Assembly (NCBI GenBank): GCA_032251315.1
Contig: JAVVEE010000025.1
Coordinates: 1 to 32,145 of the forward strand
Direction: 5' to 3'
Length of the DNA: 32,145 bases
Source: LH-M37 sp032251315
GTDB lineage: Bacteria > Pseudomonadota > Gammaproteobacteria > SZUA-229
Below, one piece after another: positions 17,543 through 23,839 of the stretch. Position numbers and translations under genes: made by a program. The notes beneath the pieces were generated by a model that was given only the letters and a program-made list of their open reading frames with translations, ran no database searches and was not told where the DNA came from. Position 1 is the first letter of the stretch; each line of letters starts with the position of its first letter.

Positions 17543-18361
17543 GTGAAGCAAAAATTAGACAGTGATAATAGGGAAAAGATCCTGTTAGCAGAAGATAACG
17601 AGGTTAATCAGGATCTGGCCGCTGAAATGCTCAGACTTATGGGGTATGACGTCGATATAGCCGGTGATGGTGAACAGGCATTGCAGGCGCTGGATCGGGG
17701 AAATTATCGACTGGTACTCATGGATTACAAGATGCCGGTAATGAATGGTTGTGTGGCGACGCAGGCATGGCGTGAAAGAGAGCGGGAAACCCAGCGTCAG
17801 GCCATCCCCATTATTGCCCTTACTGCCGGTGAGGATGCGCTATGTTTAGATGTGGGCATGAATGATATTCTGCACAAGCCTTTTGACTATGAAAATTTAA
17901 GCCGGATCGTTCATAAGTGGATTGATGCTAAAGCTGGTGAGGTCGAAAACTATGCTGAAAACAAGGAAGTAGCGCTCGCTCGCCCTGAGGTGGATAGCAA
18001 ATCGGAGAGGTATGTGCTTGATCAGGCGCAACTGGATCTGTTGCGTAACTGGCGGGGCAAGCCTAATCCGGAGTTAACAGAAAGAGTAATGCGACTGTGT
18101 CTGGTACAGATTTCACAATTATGCAGTGAGATGTTTCAGGCTGCAGAGCAGGGTGATGCCACCACTGTAGCCGGCATCGCGCATATACTTAAATCTTCCA
18201 GCGGTACCGTGGGCGCAATGAGGCTGATGAATTTATGCCAAAAAATTGAAACGCGGTGTGAAACCACAGGAACGATTGAGATGGAATTAATTGAGCGTGC
18301 CAGACAGGCCTGTGCCGACGCCGAACTGGCGCTGAAACGGGAACTGGAGCGGCTTGTTTAG
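17543..18361 (+). CDS. Response regulator with C-terminal Hpt domain (REC-Hpt phosphorelay protein)
   Basis: This 272-residue cytosolic protein joins a receiver domain (about residues 11-127; acceptor Asp61 in VLMDYKMPVMNG, Lys in LHKPF) to a C-terminal Hpt domain. The Hpt phosphoacceptor is His214 in IAHILKSSSGTVGA, the usual AHxLKSSS pattern. There is no DNA-binding output. It fits a shuttle between hybrid kinases and a final regulator, since neither hybrid kinase in this window has an Hpt. The start is GTG, 3 nt after a perfect AAGGAGGT. It is divergent from the large soluble hybrid kinase, which is its most likely donor. Confidence 0.92.
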   Translation: MKQKLDSDNREKILLAEDNEVNQDLAAEMLRLMGYDVDIAGDGEQALQALDRGNYRLVLMDYKMPVMNGCVATQAWRERERETQRQAIPIIALTAGEDALCLDVGMNDILHKPFDYENLSRIVHKWIDAKAGEVENYAENKEVALARPEVDSKSERYVLDQAQLDLLRNWRGKPNPELTERVMRLCLVQISQLCSEMFQAAEQGDATTVAGIAHILKSSSGTVGAMRLMNLCQKIETRCETTGTIEMELIERARQACADAELALKRELERLV

Positions 18362-18411
18362 GATTTTTTCGGGGGGAGCCGTGTTCACTGCGGAGAATTG
18401 CAAGGCATTTG

Positions 18412-18591
18412 GTCCACAGATGAACGCGGATAAAGTCAAAAACTAAAAAGTATTGGTCCGCGAAAAACGCCAAGGACGCGAAAAAAACTTTGAATTGCTT
18501 TGTTTCAAATTACAGCAATGACTTCCACTTAATTATTTTCTGCTTTATTACGGGCTTTTAGCTTTGCCCTTATCCGCCTTCATCTGTGGAC
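18412..18591. repeat. 180-bp repeat element with inverted ends
   Basis: The left end GTCCACAGATGAACGCGGAT (18412-18431) and the inverted right end (18571-18591) match over 21 positions with one mismatch. Inside lies GGTCCGCGAAAAACGCCAAGG, another dispersed-repeat type motif. No coding potential. A related fragment, TTCATCTGCGGACTAACG, appears at 21004-21021. It lies in the spacer between the convergent REC-Hpt and FKBP genes. Confidence 0.6.
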
Positions 18592-18600
18592 TAAAATTAC

Positions 18601-18621
18601 TGCCAACTGCCAACTGCCAAC
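18601..18621. repeat. Three tandem TGCCAAC heptamers (copy 2)
   Basis: Same three-heptamer block plus TAT as at 13290-13310. It ends 6 bp before the stop codon of the leftward FKBP gene. Confidence 0.8.
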
Positions 18622-18627
18622 TATGGT

Positions 18628-19347
18628 TTATTCTTCCTCAGGATTGATATCCAGCAATTCAATATCGAAGATCAGGGTTGAATTGGGCTCAATGAGCGGG
18701 CCGCGTTGGGCTTCGCCATAAGCCAGGTCGGCAGGTACGAACAGTCGCCATTTGGCACCCTCTTTCATTAACTGCAGGGCCTCGGTCCAGCCTGGAATAA
18801 CGCCGCTAACCGGAAAAGTGGCGGGCTCTCCACGCTCATAGGAGCTATCGAAAACCTGTCCATTGATGAGCCGGCCTTCATAATGTGTCACTACAGTGTC
18901 ATCTGCAGTCGGTGAAGCGCCGCTGCCCTCTTCAAGTACTTTATACTGTAGGCCACTGTCAGTGGTGATAACGCCCTCTTTGGCGGCATTGGCTTCCAGA
19001 AAGGCTTTGCCTTCTCCAAGATTGGATTCGGCCATGGCCTGTAGTTCTGCCAGTTTGTCGCTCTGAAGTTGCGCCTGAAGATCCTTGATGGCCTGAGCCA
19101 TCTCCTCATCGGATAAGGCGGGGGTTTTACCCGCCTCTGCGTCTCTCATGCCGTAGATCAGAGCATCAATGTCCAGATTTGCGCCTTCTTTATTCAAGCG
19201 GCTGACAAAATTCATCCCGATGCTGTAGCTGGCTTTTTTCTCGACAGTGTCGAGTTGAATCTGCTGGGGTTGGGGTGTGCTCTCGCAGGCAATTGCGAAC
19301 AGGGAGATTACGGGTAGCATCAGTGCCAGAAAATGAGTGGAGCGCAT
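18628..19347 (-). CDS. FKBP-type peptidyl-prolyl isomerase (FkpA/Mip-like), exported
   Basis: The 239-residue protein starts with a signal sequence ending LFAIACES, which looks like a weak lipobox, so it may be a lipoprotein; otherwise it is periplasmic. A helical FKBP N-terminal dimerisation region follows (ASYSIGMNFVSRLNKEG through LGEGKAFLEANAAKEGV), then the FKBP fold from about residue 130. Recognisable parts of the fold are VVTHYEGRLINGQVFDSSYERG, FPVSGVIPGWTEALQLMKEGAKWRLFVPADLAYGE and STLIFDIELLDI. I start at the ATG at 19347, with AAGGAT 8 nt upstream, not at the in-frame ATG at 19410, which would put 21 unlikely residues before the signal peptide. It is divergent from the protease gene, and both act in the envelope. 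Confidence 0.9.
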   Translation of the reverse strand: MRSTHFLALMLPVISLFAIACESTPQPQQIQLDTVEKKASYSIGMNFVSRLNKEGANLDIDALIYGMRDAEAGKTPALSDEEMAQAIKDLQAQLQSDKLAELQAMAESNLGEGKAFLEANAAKEGVITTDSGLQYKVLEEGSGASPTADDTVVTHYEGRLINGQVFDSSYERGEPATFPVSGVIPGWTEALQLMKEGAKWRLFVPADLAYGEAQRGPLIEPNSTLIFDIELLDINPEEE

Positions 19348-19415
19348 GAGTTTGATCCTTGTTGAATAAAATAGTGGGCCAAACTTAGCAGTTAGCACAG
19401 CCAACATCAAGCCAC

Positions 19416-19448
19416 TTCCATATTGGAAATTTATAGATAATAATTATC
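19416..19448. promoter_or_regulatory. Two short palindromes in the FKBP/protease divergent spacer
   Basis: TTCCATATTGGAA (19416-19428) and GATAATAATTATC (19436-19448) are each perfect short palindromes around a central spacer. The second resembles two-thirds of a Fur box but is incomplete. Candidate operators only. Confidence 0.3.
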
Positions 19449-19463
19449 CGGAATAAAAATTTC

Positions 19464-19490
19464 GAACCTTTATGAATGGCTATGGTCATT
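19464..19490 (+). promoter_or_regulatory. Possible sigmaE-type promoter of the Do-family protease gene
   Basis: GAACCT (19464-19469), 16 nt, then TCATT (19486-19490). This resembles the extracytoplasmic stress consensus GAACTT-N16-TCTGA, which drives degP in E. coli. Position, 27 nt before the ATG, is suitable. Match is partial. Confidence 0.4.
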
Positions 19491-19516
19491 TTGTGTAAGT
19501 AATTCGAGGAGATGAT

Positions 19517-20878
19517 ATGTCCAGATTAAAGTTGACAGGGTTAATCCTGTTCGCCTTCATTGTATTTAATTCAGGCCTGAGTTTGGCGGCATTGCCGGTC
19601 AGTGTCGCCGGCGAACCACTGCCGACACTGGCACCGATGGTTGAACGCGTGCAACCGGCAGTGGTTAACATTGCCACCCGTGGCCATACGAGTGTGCAGA
19701 ATAACCCGCTGCTCAACGACCCCTTCTTCAGGCGTTTTTTTCAGGAATACGGCGGTAAGCCCCAGCGCCGCGAAACCAGAAGCCTGGGTTCGGGCGTGGT
19801 CATTGACGCCGACAAGGGCTACATCGTCACTAATCATCATGTGGTTGAGGGCGCGGATGAAATAGAGATTGTTCTACATAATGGCCGACAGTTGCTGGCC
19901 ACGCTGGTCGGCTCCGATCCCGAGGCCGACGTGGCTCTGCTCAAGGTAAAGGAAGACGGTCTCGCCGATGTTCCTATGGCCGATTCCGATCAGTTGCGCG
20001 TCGGTGATTTTGCGGTAGCGATCGGCAATCCGTTTGGTCTGGGGCAGACCGTAACCTCGGGCATCGTCAGTGCGCTGGGCCGCACCGGCCTGGGTATCGA
20101 AGGTTACGAAGATTTTATCCAGACCGATGCCTCAATCAATCCCGGCAATTCGGGCGGCGCGCTGGTGAATCTGAACGGCGAACTGATCGGCATTAATACT
20201 GCAATCATAGCTGCGGGTGGCCAGGGCAATGTCGGCATCGGCTTTGCGATACCGATCAACATGGTGCGGCAGATTGTCGACCAGCTGATTGAATTCGGTG
20301 AAGTGCGCCGGGGCATACTGGGCGTTATCATGCAGGACTTGACCCCCGAGCTGATCCAGGCCTTTGGCCTTGATGTGCATTCCGGCGTGGTCATCTCCAA
20401 GGTCATCGAAAATTCCGCCGCCGCCGAAGCCGGACTCGAAGCCGGTGATGTGGTGGTCGCAATCAACGGCAGCCCGGTGAGTAGCGCATCGGCCATGCGC
20501 AATGTGGTGGGCATGATGCGGGTCGGTGAAGAAATGCAGCTGGAAATCATCCGCGACAAACGCAGCAAGACCCTGACCGCCGTCATCAAGGACAAGGTGG
20601 AAGAGGTGGTCGAAGGCCAAAGAGTGCATGAGCGTCTGGCCGGTGCCACCATCGAACAGGCCAACGAGGGCGGCGAAGTTTATCTGGTCGTCACCGAAGT
20701 CGAGCAGAACAGCCCGGCCTGGAACTCAAGCCTGCGCGAAGGCGACATCATCCTCTCGGTGAATCGAAGAGCGGTTAAAACCCTGAACGAATTCCGCCAG
20801 ATTGTCGCCGGCAACAACAAGCAGATCCTGCTGAACATCCAGCGCGGCCAGACGGCGTTGTTTATCCTTATTCAGTAA
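19517..20878 (+). CDS. Periplasmic serine endoprotease, Do family (DegP/DegQ-type)
   Basis: This 453-residue protein has a signal peptide (residues about 1-25, ending SLAAL), a trypsin-like protease domain and two C-terminal PDZ domains. The catalytic triad is His108 (IVTNHHVV), Asp138 (DPEADVALLKV) and Ser212 (NPGNSGGALV). PDZ1 covers about residues 262-360 (LGVIMQDLT onward) and PDZ2 about 376-453. Two PDZ domains indicate the DegP/DegQ type, not DegS. There is no long Q-linker, so it is nearer DegQ in size. It degrades or refolds misfolded envelope proteins. GAGGAG precedes the ATG, and a possible sigmaE-like promoter lies upstream. Whether it is DegP or DegQ proper cannot be settled here. 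Confidence 0.93.
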   Translation: MSRLKLTGLILFAFIVFNSGLSLAALPVSVAGEPLPTLAPMVERVQPAVVNIATRGHTSVQNNPLLNDPFFRRFFQEYGGKPQRRETRSLGSGVVIDADKGYIVTNHHVVEGADEIEIVLHNGRQLLATLVGSDPEADVALLKVKEDGLADVPMADSDQLRVGDFAVAIGNPFGLGQTVTSGIVSALGRTGLGIEGYEDFIQTDASINPGNSGGALVNLNGELIGINTAIIAAGGQGNVGIGFAIPINMVRQIVDQLIEFGEVRRGILGVIMQDLTPELIQAFGLDVHSGVVISKVIENSAAAEAGLEAGDVVVAINGSPVSSASAMRNVVGMMRVGEEMQLEIIRDKRSKTLTAVIKDKVEEVVEGQRVHERLAGATIEQANEGGEVYLVVTEVEQNSPAWNSSLREGDIILSVNRRAVKTLNEFRQIVAGNNKQILLNIQRGQTALFILIQ

Positions 20879-20924
20879 GGGAGTGATTGAGTGCTTTGAC
20901 TGGGGACTGAAAATGATTTGACAT

Positions 20925-20949
20925 CGTTCCCACGCCCAGCGTGGGAACG
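20925..20949. repeat. REP-like palindrome of the CGTTCCCACGC family
   Basis: CGTTCCCACGC-CCA-GCGTGGGAACG is a perfect 11-bp stem with a 3-nt loop, followed by a partial GGCGCTCCTGCGCC dyad (20958-20971). This resembles a dispersed extragenic palindrome seen in many gammaproteobacteria. It sits between the protease gene and moaD. Confidence 0.7.
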
Positions 20950-21062
20950 CTTCCCCAGGCGCTCCTGCGCCACGTTCCAAAGTTTTGATCGCGTCCCTGG
21001 CGTTCATCTGCGGACTAACGCCTTTGATAGCAGCCTGCCACTAAAAAAGTTATTATCCACCC

Positions 21063-21293
21063 ATGACGATTGAAGTTAAATTTTTTGCCAGCCTGCGTGA
21101 GAAGCTGGGTATGGATTCGGTCCGGATCGAAGCCCGGCCCGGGATGACGGTGCGCGAGGTCTGGGATCAACTGACCGAGCGCGACTATCCGGTCAATACC
21201 CTGTGCGCCATCAATATGGATTATGCCCGTGCTGATGACGTGGTGAATGACGGCGACGAAGTGGCCTTTTTTCCGCCCGTGACCGGAGGCTGA
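21063..21293 (+). CDS. moaD: Molybdopterin synthase sulfur carrier subunit MoaD
   Basis: This is the small beta-grasp subunit of molybdopterin synthase. Its C-terminal Gly-Gly is adenylated and thiocarboxylated, then donates sulfur to precursor Z. The 76-residue protein starts MTIEVKFFASLREKLGMD and ends FFPPVTGG, with the required Gly-Gly. The moaE GTG follows its stop with one base between, so the two subunits are probably translationally coupled. A repeat-rich spacer lies upstream and no strong Shine-Dalgarno sequence is visible. Confidence 0.95.
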   Translation: MTIEVKFFASLREKLGMDSVRIEARPGMTVREVWDQLTERDYPVNTLCAINMDYARADDVVNDGDEVAFFPPVTGG

Positions 21294-21294
21294 A

Positions 21295-21720
21295 GTGCCT
21301 GCATTTTTGTACTCCCAGCCCCTCGCGCCACTGCACGAACTCGAGCGCTATCAGAACGCACATCTACGTCCCGGCAGTTACGGTGCCAGCGCCAACTTCA
21401 TCGGCACCATGCGTGACTTTAACGCCGGCGATGATGTGCAGCTGATGACGCTGGAACACTATCCAGCCATGACCCAGCAGTTTCTCGATCGACTGTGCGA
21501 AGAGGCTTCGAGCAAATGGCCGCTGGTAGACTGCCTTATCATCCACCGTTTCGGCGAGATCAAACCGGGCGACCCGATCGTGCTCACCGCCGCCTGGTCG
21601 GCACACCGCGAAGACGCCTTCGCCGCCTGCCGCTACTTAATTGAAGAACTCAAGGCCCGCGCCCCCTTCTGGAAAAAAGAAACCACCGGTGAAAAAGAGC
21701 GCTGGGTGCATGATGTGTAG
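21295..21720 (+). CDS. moaE: Molybdopterin synthase catalytic subunit MoaE
   Basis: MoaE is the large subunit of molybdopterin synthase and converts cyclic pyranopterin monophosphate to molybdopterin with sulfur from MoaD. The 141-residue protein has GASANFIGTMRDFN, LEHYPAMTQQF, HRFGEIKPGDPIVLTAAWSAHREDAFAACRYLIEELKARAPFWKKE and the C-terminal lysines of the active site (WKKETTGEKERWV). The start is a GTG one base after the moaD stop; translational coupling to moaD explains the lack of a separate ribosome-binding site. Confidence 0.95.
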   Translation: MPAFLYSQPLAPLHELERYQNAHLRPGSYGASANFIGTMRDFNAGDDVQLMTLEHYPAMTQQFLDRLCEEASSKWPLVDCLIIHRFGEIKPGDPIVLTAAWSAHREDAFAACRYLIEELKARAPFWKKETTGEKERWVHDV

Positions 21721-21751
21721 TGGCCTCGTTAAATAGTTGGCAGTTAAAACA

Positions 21752-21772
21752 TTCACCGCAGAGAGACAGAGA
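21752..21772. repeat. CACCGCAGAG-type repeat forming the moaC leader
   Basis: TTCACCGCAGAGAGACAGAG (21752-21771) matches the end of the element at 10043-10189. It ends 6 nt before the moaC ATG, so the purine-rich part (GAGAGACAGAGA) supplies the only Shine-Dalgarno-like sequence. Confidence 0.6.
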
Positions 21773-21778
21773 ATTTAG

Positions 21779-22255
21779 ATGAGCGACAAACTGAATCATT
21801 TTAACGAGCGCGGCGAAGCCCATATGGTGGATGTGGGCGACAAGGCCGCTACCCGGCGGCGCGCTGTGGCCGAGGGGCGCATCTACATGCAGGCCGAAAC
21901 TCTGCAACGTATTTTGCAGGGCGACAACAAAAAGGGCGATGTGCTGGCGGTGGCCCGAATCGCGGGCATCATGGCCTCTAAAAAAACCGCAGAGCTGATT
22001 CCGCTGTGCCATCCGCTGGCTTTGTCACATGTCGATATCGAACTGCTGCCCGACGAACAGGCTGCCAGCGTGTTGTGCCGCGCGACGGTGGAAACCACCG
22101 GCAACACCGGCGTGGAAATGGAGGCGCTGACCGCCGTGCAGATCACCCTGTTAACCATCTATGACATGTGCAAGGCGATGGATCGCGGCATGCGCATGAG
22201 CGACATCCAGCTGCTGAGCAAGCTCGGCGGCAAATCGGGTGAGTGGCAGCGCTGA
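21779..22255 (+). CDS. moaC: Cyclic pyranopterin monophosphate synthase MoaC
   Basis: MoaC works after MoaA in the first stage of molybdenum cofactor synthesis, forming cyclic pyranopterin monophosphate. The 158-residue protein shows HMVDVGDKAATRRRAVAEG near the N terminus, GIMASKKTAELIPLCHPLALSHV in the middle and TGVEMEALTAVQITLLTIYDMCKAMDRGM at the C-terminal active site. moaA is not in the window. It is separated from moaE by a 58-bp spacer built largely of a dispersed repeat, and mutY starts 3 bp after its stop. Confidence 0.96.
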   Translation: MSDKLNHFNERGEAHMVDVGDKAATRRRAVAEGRIYMQAETLQRILQGDNKKGDVLAVARIAGIMASKKTAELIPLCHPLALSHVDIELLPDEQAASVLCRATVETTGNTGVEMEALTAVQITLLTIYDMCKAMDRGMRMSDIQLLSKLGGKSGEWQR

Positions 22256-22258
22256 ACC

Positions 22259-23344
22259 GTGGTTACAACCAACGCCGCCGCCAGGACAGACGCGGCTATT
22301 GTCAATCAGCCCTTCGCCGATCAGGTTTTAGACTGGTTCGATCAGCATGGTCGCCACGATCTCCCCTGGCAGCATCCGCGCAGCCTGTACCGGGTCTGGC
22401 TGGCCGAGGTTATGCTCCAGCAAACCCAGGTCGCCAGCGTCATCCCCTATTATCAGAATTTTCTGGAAAAATTTCCCGACCACACCCGCCTGGCCCACGC
22501 TTCGCTGGATGAAGTGATGAACCTCTGGGCCGGGCTGGGTTATTACAGCCGCGCCCGTAATCTGCACAAAGCCGCGGTGCAGATCCAGCAGCAGCATAAC
22601 GGTCGCTTTCCCGAGCAGTTCGACGAGGTGCTGGCACTGCCCGGTATCGGCCGCTCCACCGCCGGCGCAATTCTGGCGCAGGCGCTGGGGCAACGTCACG
22701 CCATACTCGACGGCAACGTCAGACGGGTGCTGAGCCGCTATTTCGAAATCGACGGCTGGGCCGGAAAAAAGCCGGTGGAAAATGCACTCTGGGAAAAGGC
22801 CGAAGCCTGCACCCCCGGCACCCGCTGCGCCGATTACACCCAGGCCATGATGGATCTGGGCGCCACCGTATGCAGACGCTCAGCACCCGACTGCCCGCAT
22901 TGCCCGCTGATGCAAGGCTGCCGGGCGCATAGAAACCAGCGGGTCGGTGAACTGCCCACACCCCGTCCGAAAAAAACGCTGGCGGTCAAAAGCGTGCGCA
23001 TGCTGCTGCTGATAAACCGCGACGGTGAACTGCTGCTGGAAAAACGCCCGCCCACCGGTATCTGGGGCGGTCTGTGGAGTTTTCCCGAACTGGCACTGGA
23101 GAGTGACGTGACACAGGCATGCGAAAAACGCTGGGGCTATCAGGTCGAGGCGATCGCAGATCAGCCCGCATTCCGGCACACCTTCAGCCACTACCATCTC
23201 GACATCACTCCCTGTCGGGTGCAACTGCTGCCTGCAACAACCGCAATACACGAGCACAGCGAGCAGCGCTGGTGCAACCTTGAGAACTACCGGCAGTACG
23301 CGCTGGCCACGCCGATAGCGAACATTTTGCAGCAGAATCTGTAA
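22259..23344 (+). CDS. mutY: Adenine DNA glycosylase MutY
   Basis: MutY removes adenine mispaired with 8-oxoguanine. The 361-residue protein has the HhH-GPD glycosylase fold, with EVMLQQTQVASVIPYY containing the catalytic Glu and LPGIGRSTAGAI the helix-hairpin-helix. ILDGNVRRVLSRYF contains the catalytic Asp. The [4Fe-4S] cluster is bound by Cys205, Cys212, Cys215 and Cys221, in the C-x6-C-x2-C-x5-C spacing. From about residue 240 a Nudix-like domain (VRMLLLINRDGELLLEKRPPTGIWGGLWSFPE) recognises 8-oxoG. The start is GTG, three bases after the moaC stop, so it is probably cotranscribed with the moa genes. That pairing is unusual: mutY is more often near yggX. Confidence 0.95.
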   Translation: MVTTNAAARTDAAIVNQPFADQVLDWFDQHGRHDLPWQHPRSLYRVWLAEVMLQQTQVASVIPYYQNFLEKFPDHTRLAHASLDEVMNLWAGLGYYSRARNLHKAAVQIQQQHNGRFPEQFDEVLALPGIGRSTAGAILAQALGQRHAILDGNVRRVLSRYFEIDGWAGKKPVENALWEKAEACTPGTRCADYTQAMMDLGATVCRRSAPDCPHCPLMQGCRAHRNQRVGELPTPRPKKTLAVKSVRMLLLINRDGELLLEKRPPTGIWGGLWSFPELALESDVTQACEKRWGYQVEAIADQPAFRHTFSHYHLDITPCRVQLLPATTAIHEHSEQRWCNLENYRQYALATPIANILQQNL

Positions 23345-23371
23345 TACCAGCGCAATGCCGGCGGGAATAAC

Positions 23372-23400
23372 TTGACTCACAGCGGGTGAGCGGCTTAAAT
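23372..23400 (+). promoter_or_regulatory. Sigma70 promoter of tRNA-Phe
   Basis: TTGACT (23372-23377), a 17-nt spacer and TTAAAT (23395-23400). The start point would be about 23407, some 39 nt before the mature tRNA. Confidence 0.6.
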
Positions 23401-23445
23401 ACGCAACCTCTGAGCAGTTCTGTTCAGAAAGCTGAATAAGCGCAC

Positions 23446-23521
23446 GGCCGAATAGCTCAGTTGGTAGAGCAGCGGATTGAAAATCCGCGTGTCCCTGGTT
23501 CAATTCCAGGTTCGGCCACCA
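23446..23521 (+). tRNA. tRNA-Phe (GAA)
   Basis: A complete 76-nt tRNA with encoded CCA. The acceptor stem GGCCGAA pairs with TTCGGCC. The anticodon arm GCGGA-TTGAAAA-TCCGC presents GAA at 23479-23481. The T-arm has GGTTCAATTCC. A tyrosine integrase gene follows 318 bp downstream, so the 3' half of this gene is the likely attachment site of the adjoining element, and its left end restores a full tRNA. Confidence 0.97.
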
Positions 23522-23578
23522 AATTCCCCCTTAGTATTCAGCAAGTTATAGATCGCCCCCGACGACATGAAAAGCCAC

Positions 23579-23704
23579 AAGGCGCACTCACGGCGCACTT
23601 CGTCACAACTCGTCAGCACACACAAAAATAGCAAGCTCCCGCATGCCTTTGGTAATCGCCTTTACGGGCCTTTTTGTAAAGTCAGTGCGCCATGAGTGCG
23701 CCTT
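23579..23704. repeat. 21-bp inverted repeat made of GCGCACT motifs
   Basis: The left arm begins AAGGCGCACTCACGGCGCAC and the right arm is its inverted copy with one mismatch, 84 bp apart. Each arm contains the motif GGCGCACT twice. A further arm, AAGGCGCA (23709-23716), can pair with the end of the right arm, giving two mutually exclusive folds. Confidence 0.7.
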
Positions 23705-23752
23705 TGAAAAGGCGCAGTTGTGTAAGCATCTGTTTCTTCTGGTGTTGTTGTT

Positions 23753-23775
23753 GATACATACGGGGATTATGTATC
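23753..23775. promoter_or_regulatory. Operator-like inverted repeat upstream of the integrase
   Basis: GATACATA (23753-23760), 7 bp, TATGTATC (23768-23775), a perfect 8-bp dyad 64 bp before the integrase ATG, in a T-rich promoter-like stretch. It may bind a repressor or the excisionase-like protein. Confidence 0.4.
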
Positions 23776-23839
23776 CGTTGTTGTAATTTATTCCGGTTTA
23801 TTGTATTGTCTTAGTCAGTATCAATAACAGGCAAGTCAC

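Larger units (their letters stand above)
23522..23839. other. Left attachment region and leader of the integrated element
   Basis: This 318-bp stretch holds no gene. It holds three structures: a 21-bp inverted repeat (23579-23599 against 23684-23704, one mismatch), each arm containing two copies of the GCGCACT-type motif; an 8-bp stem hairpin, TGCGCCTT-TGAA-AAGGCGCA (23697-23716); and an 8-bp operator-like repeat, GATACATA-N7-TATGTATC (23753-23775). A weak hairpin CTTTAC/GTAAAG lies at 23660-23681. The motifs are suited to integrase arm-binding or regulator sites. Confidence 0.6.

Noticed and set aside
19436..19448. Fur box upstream of the protease gene
   Set aside because: Only 13 bp of partial similarity to the 19-bp Fur consensus; kept as an unassigned palindrome.
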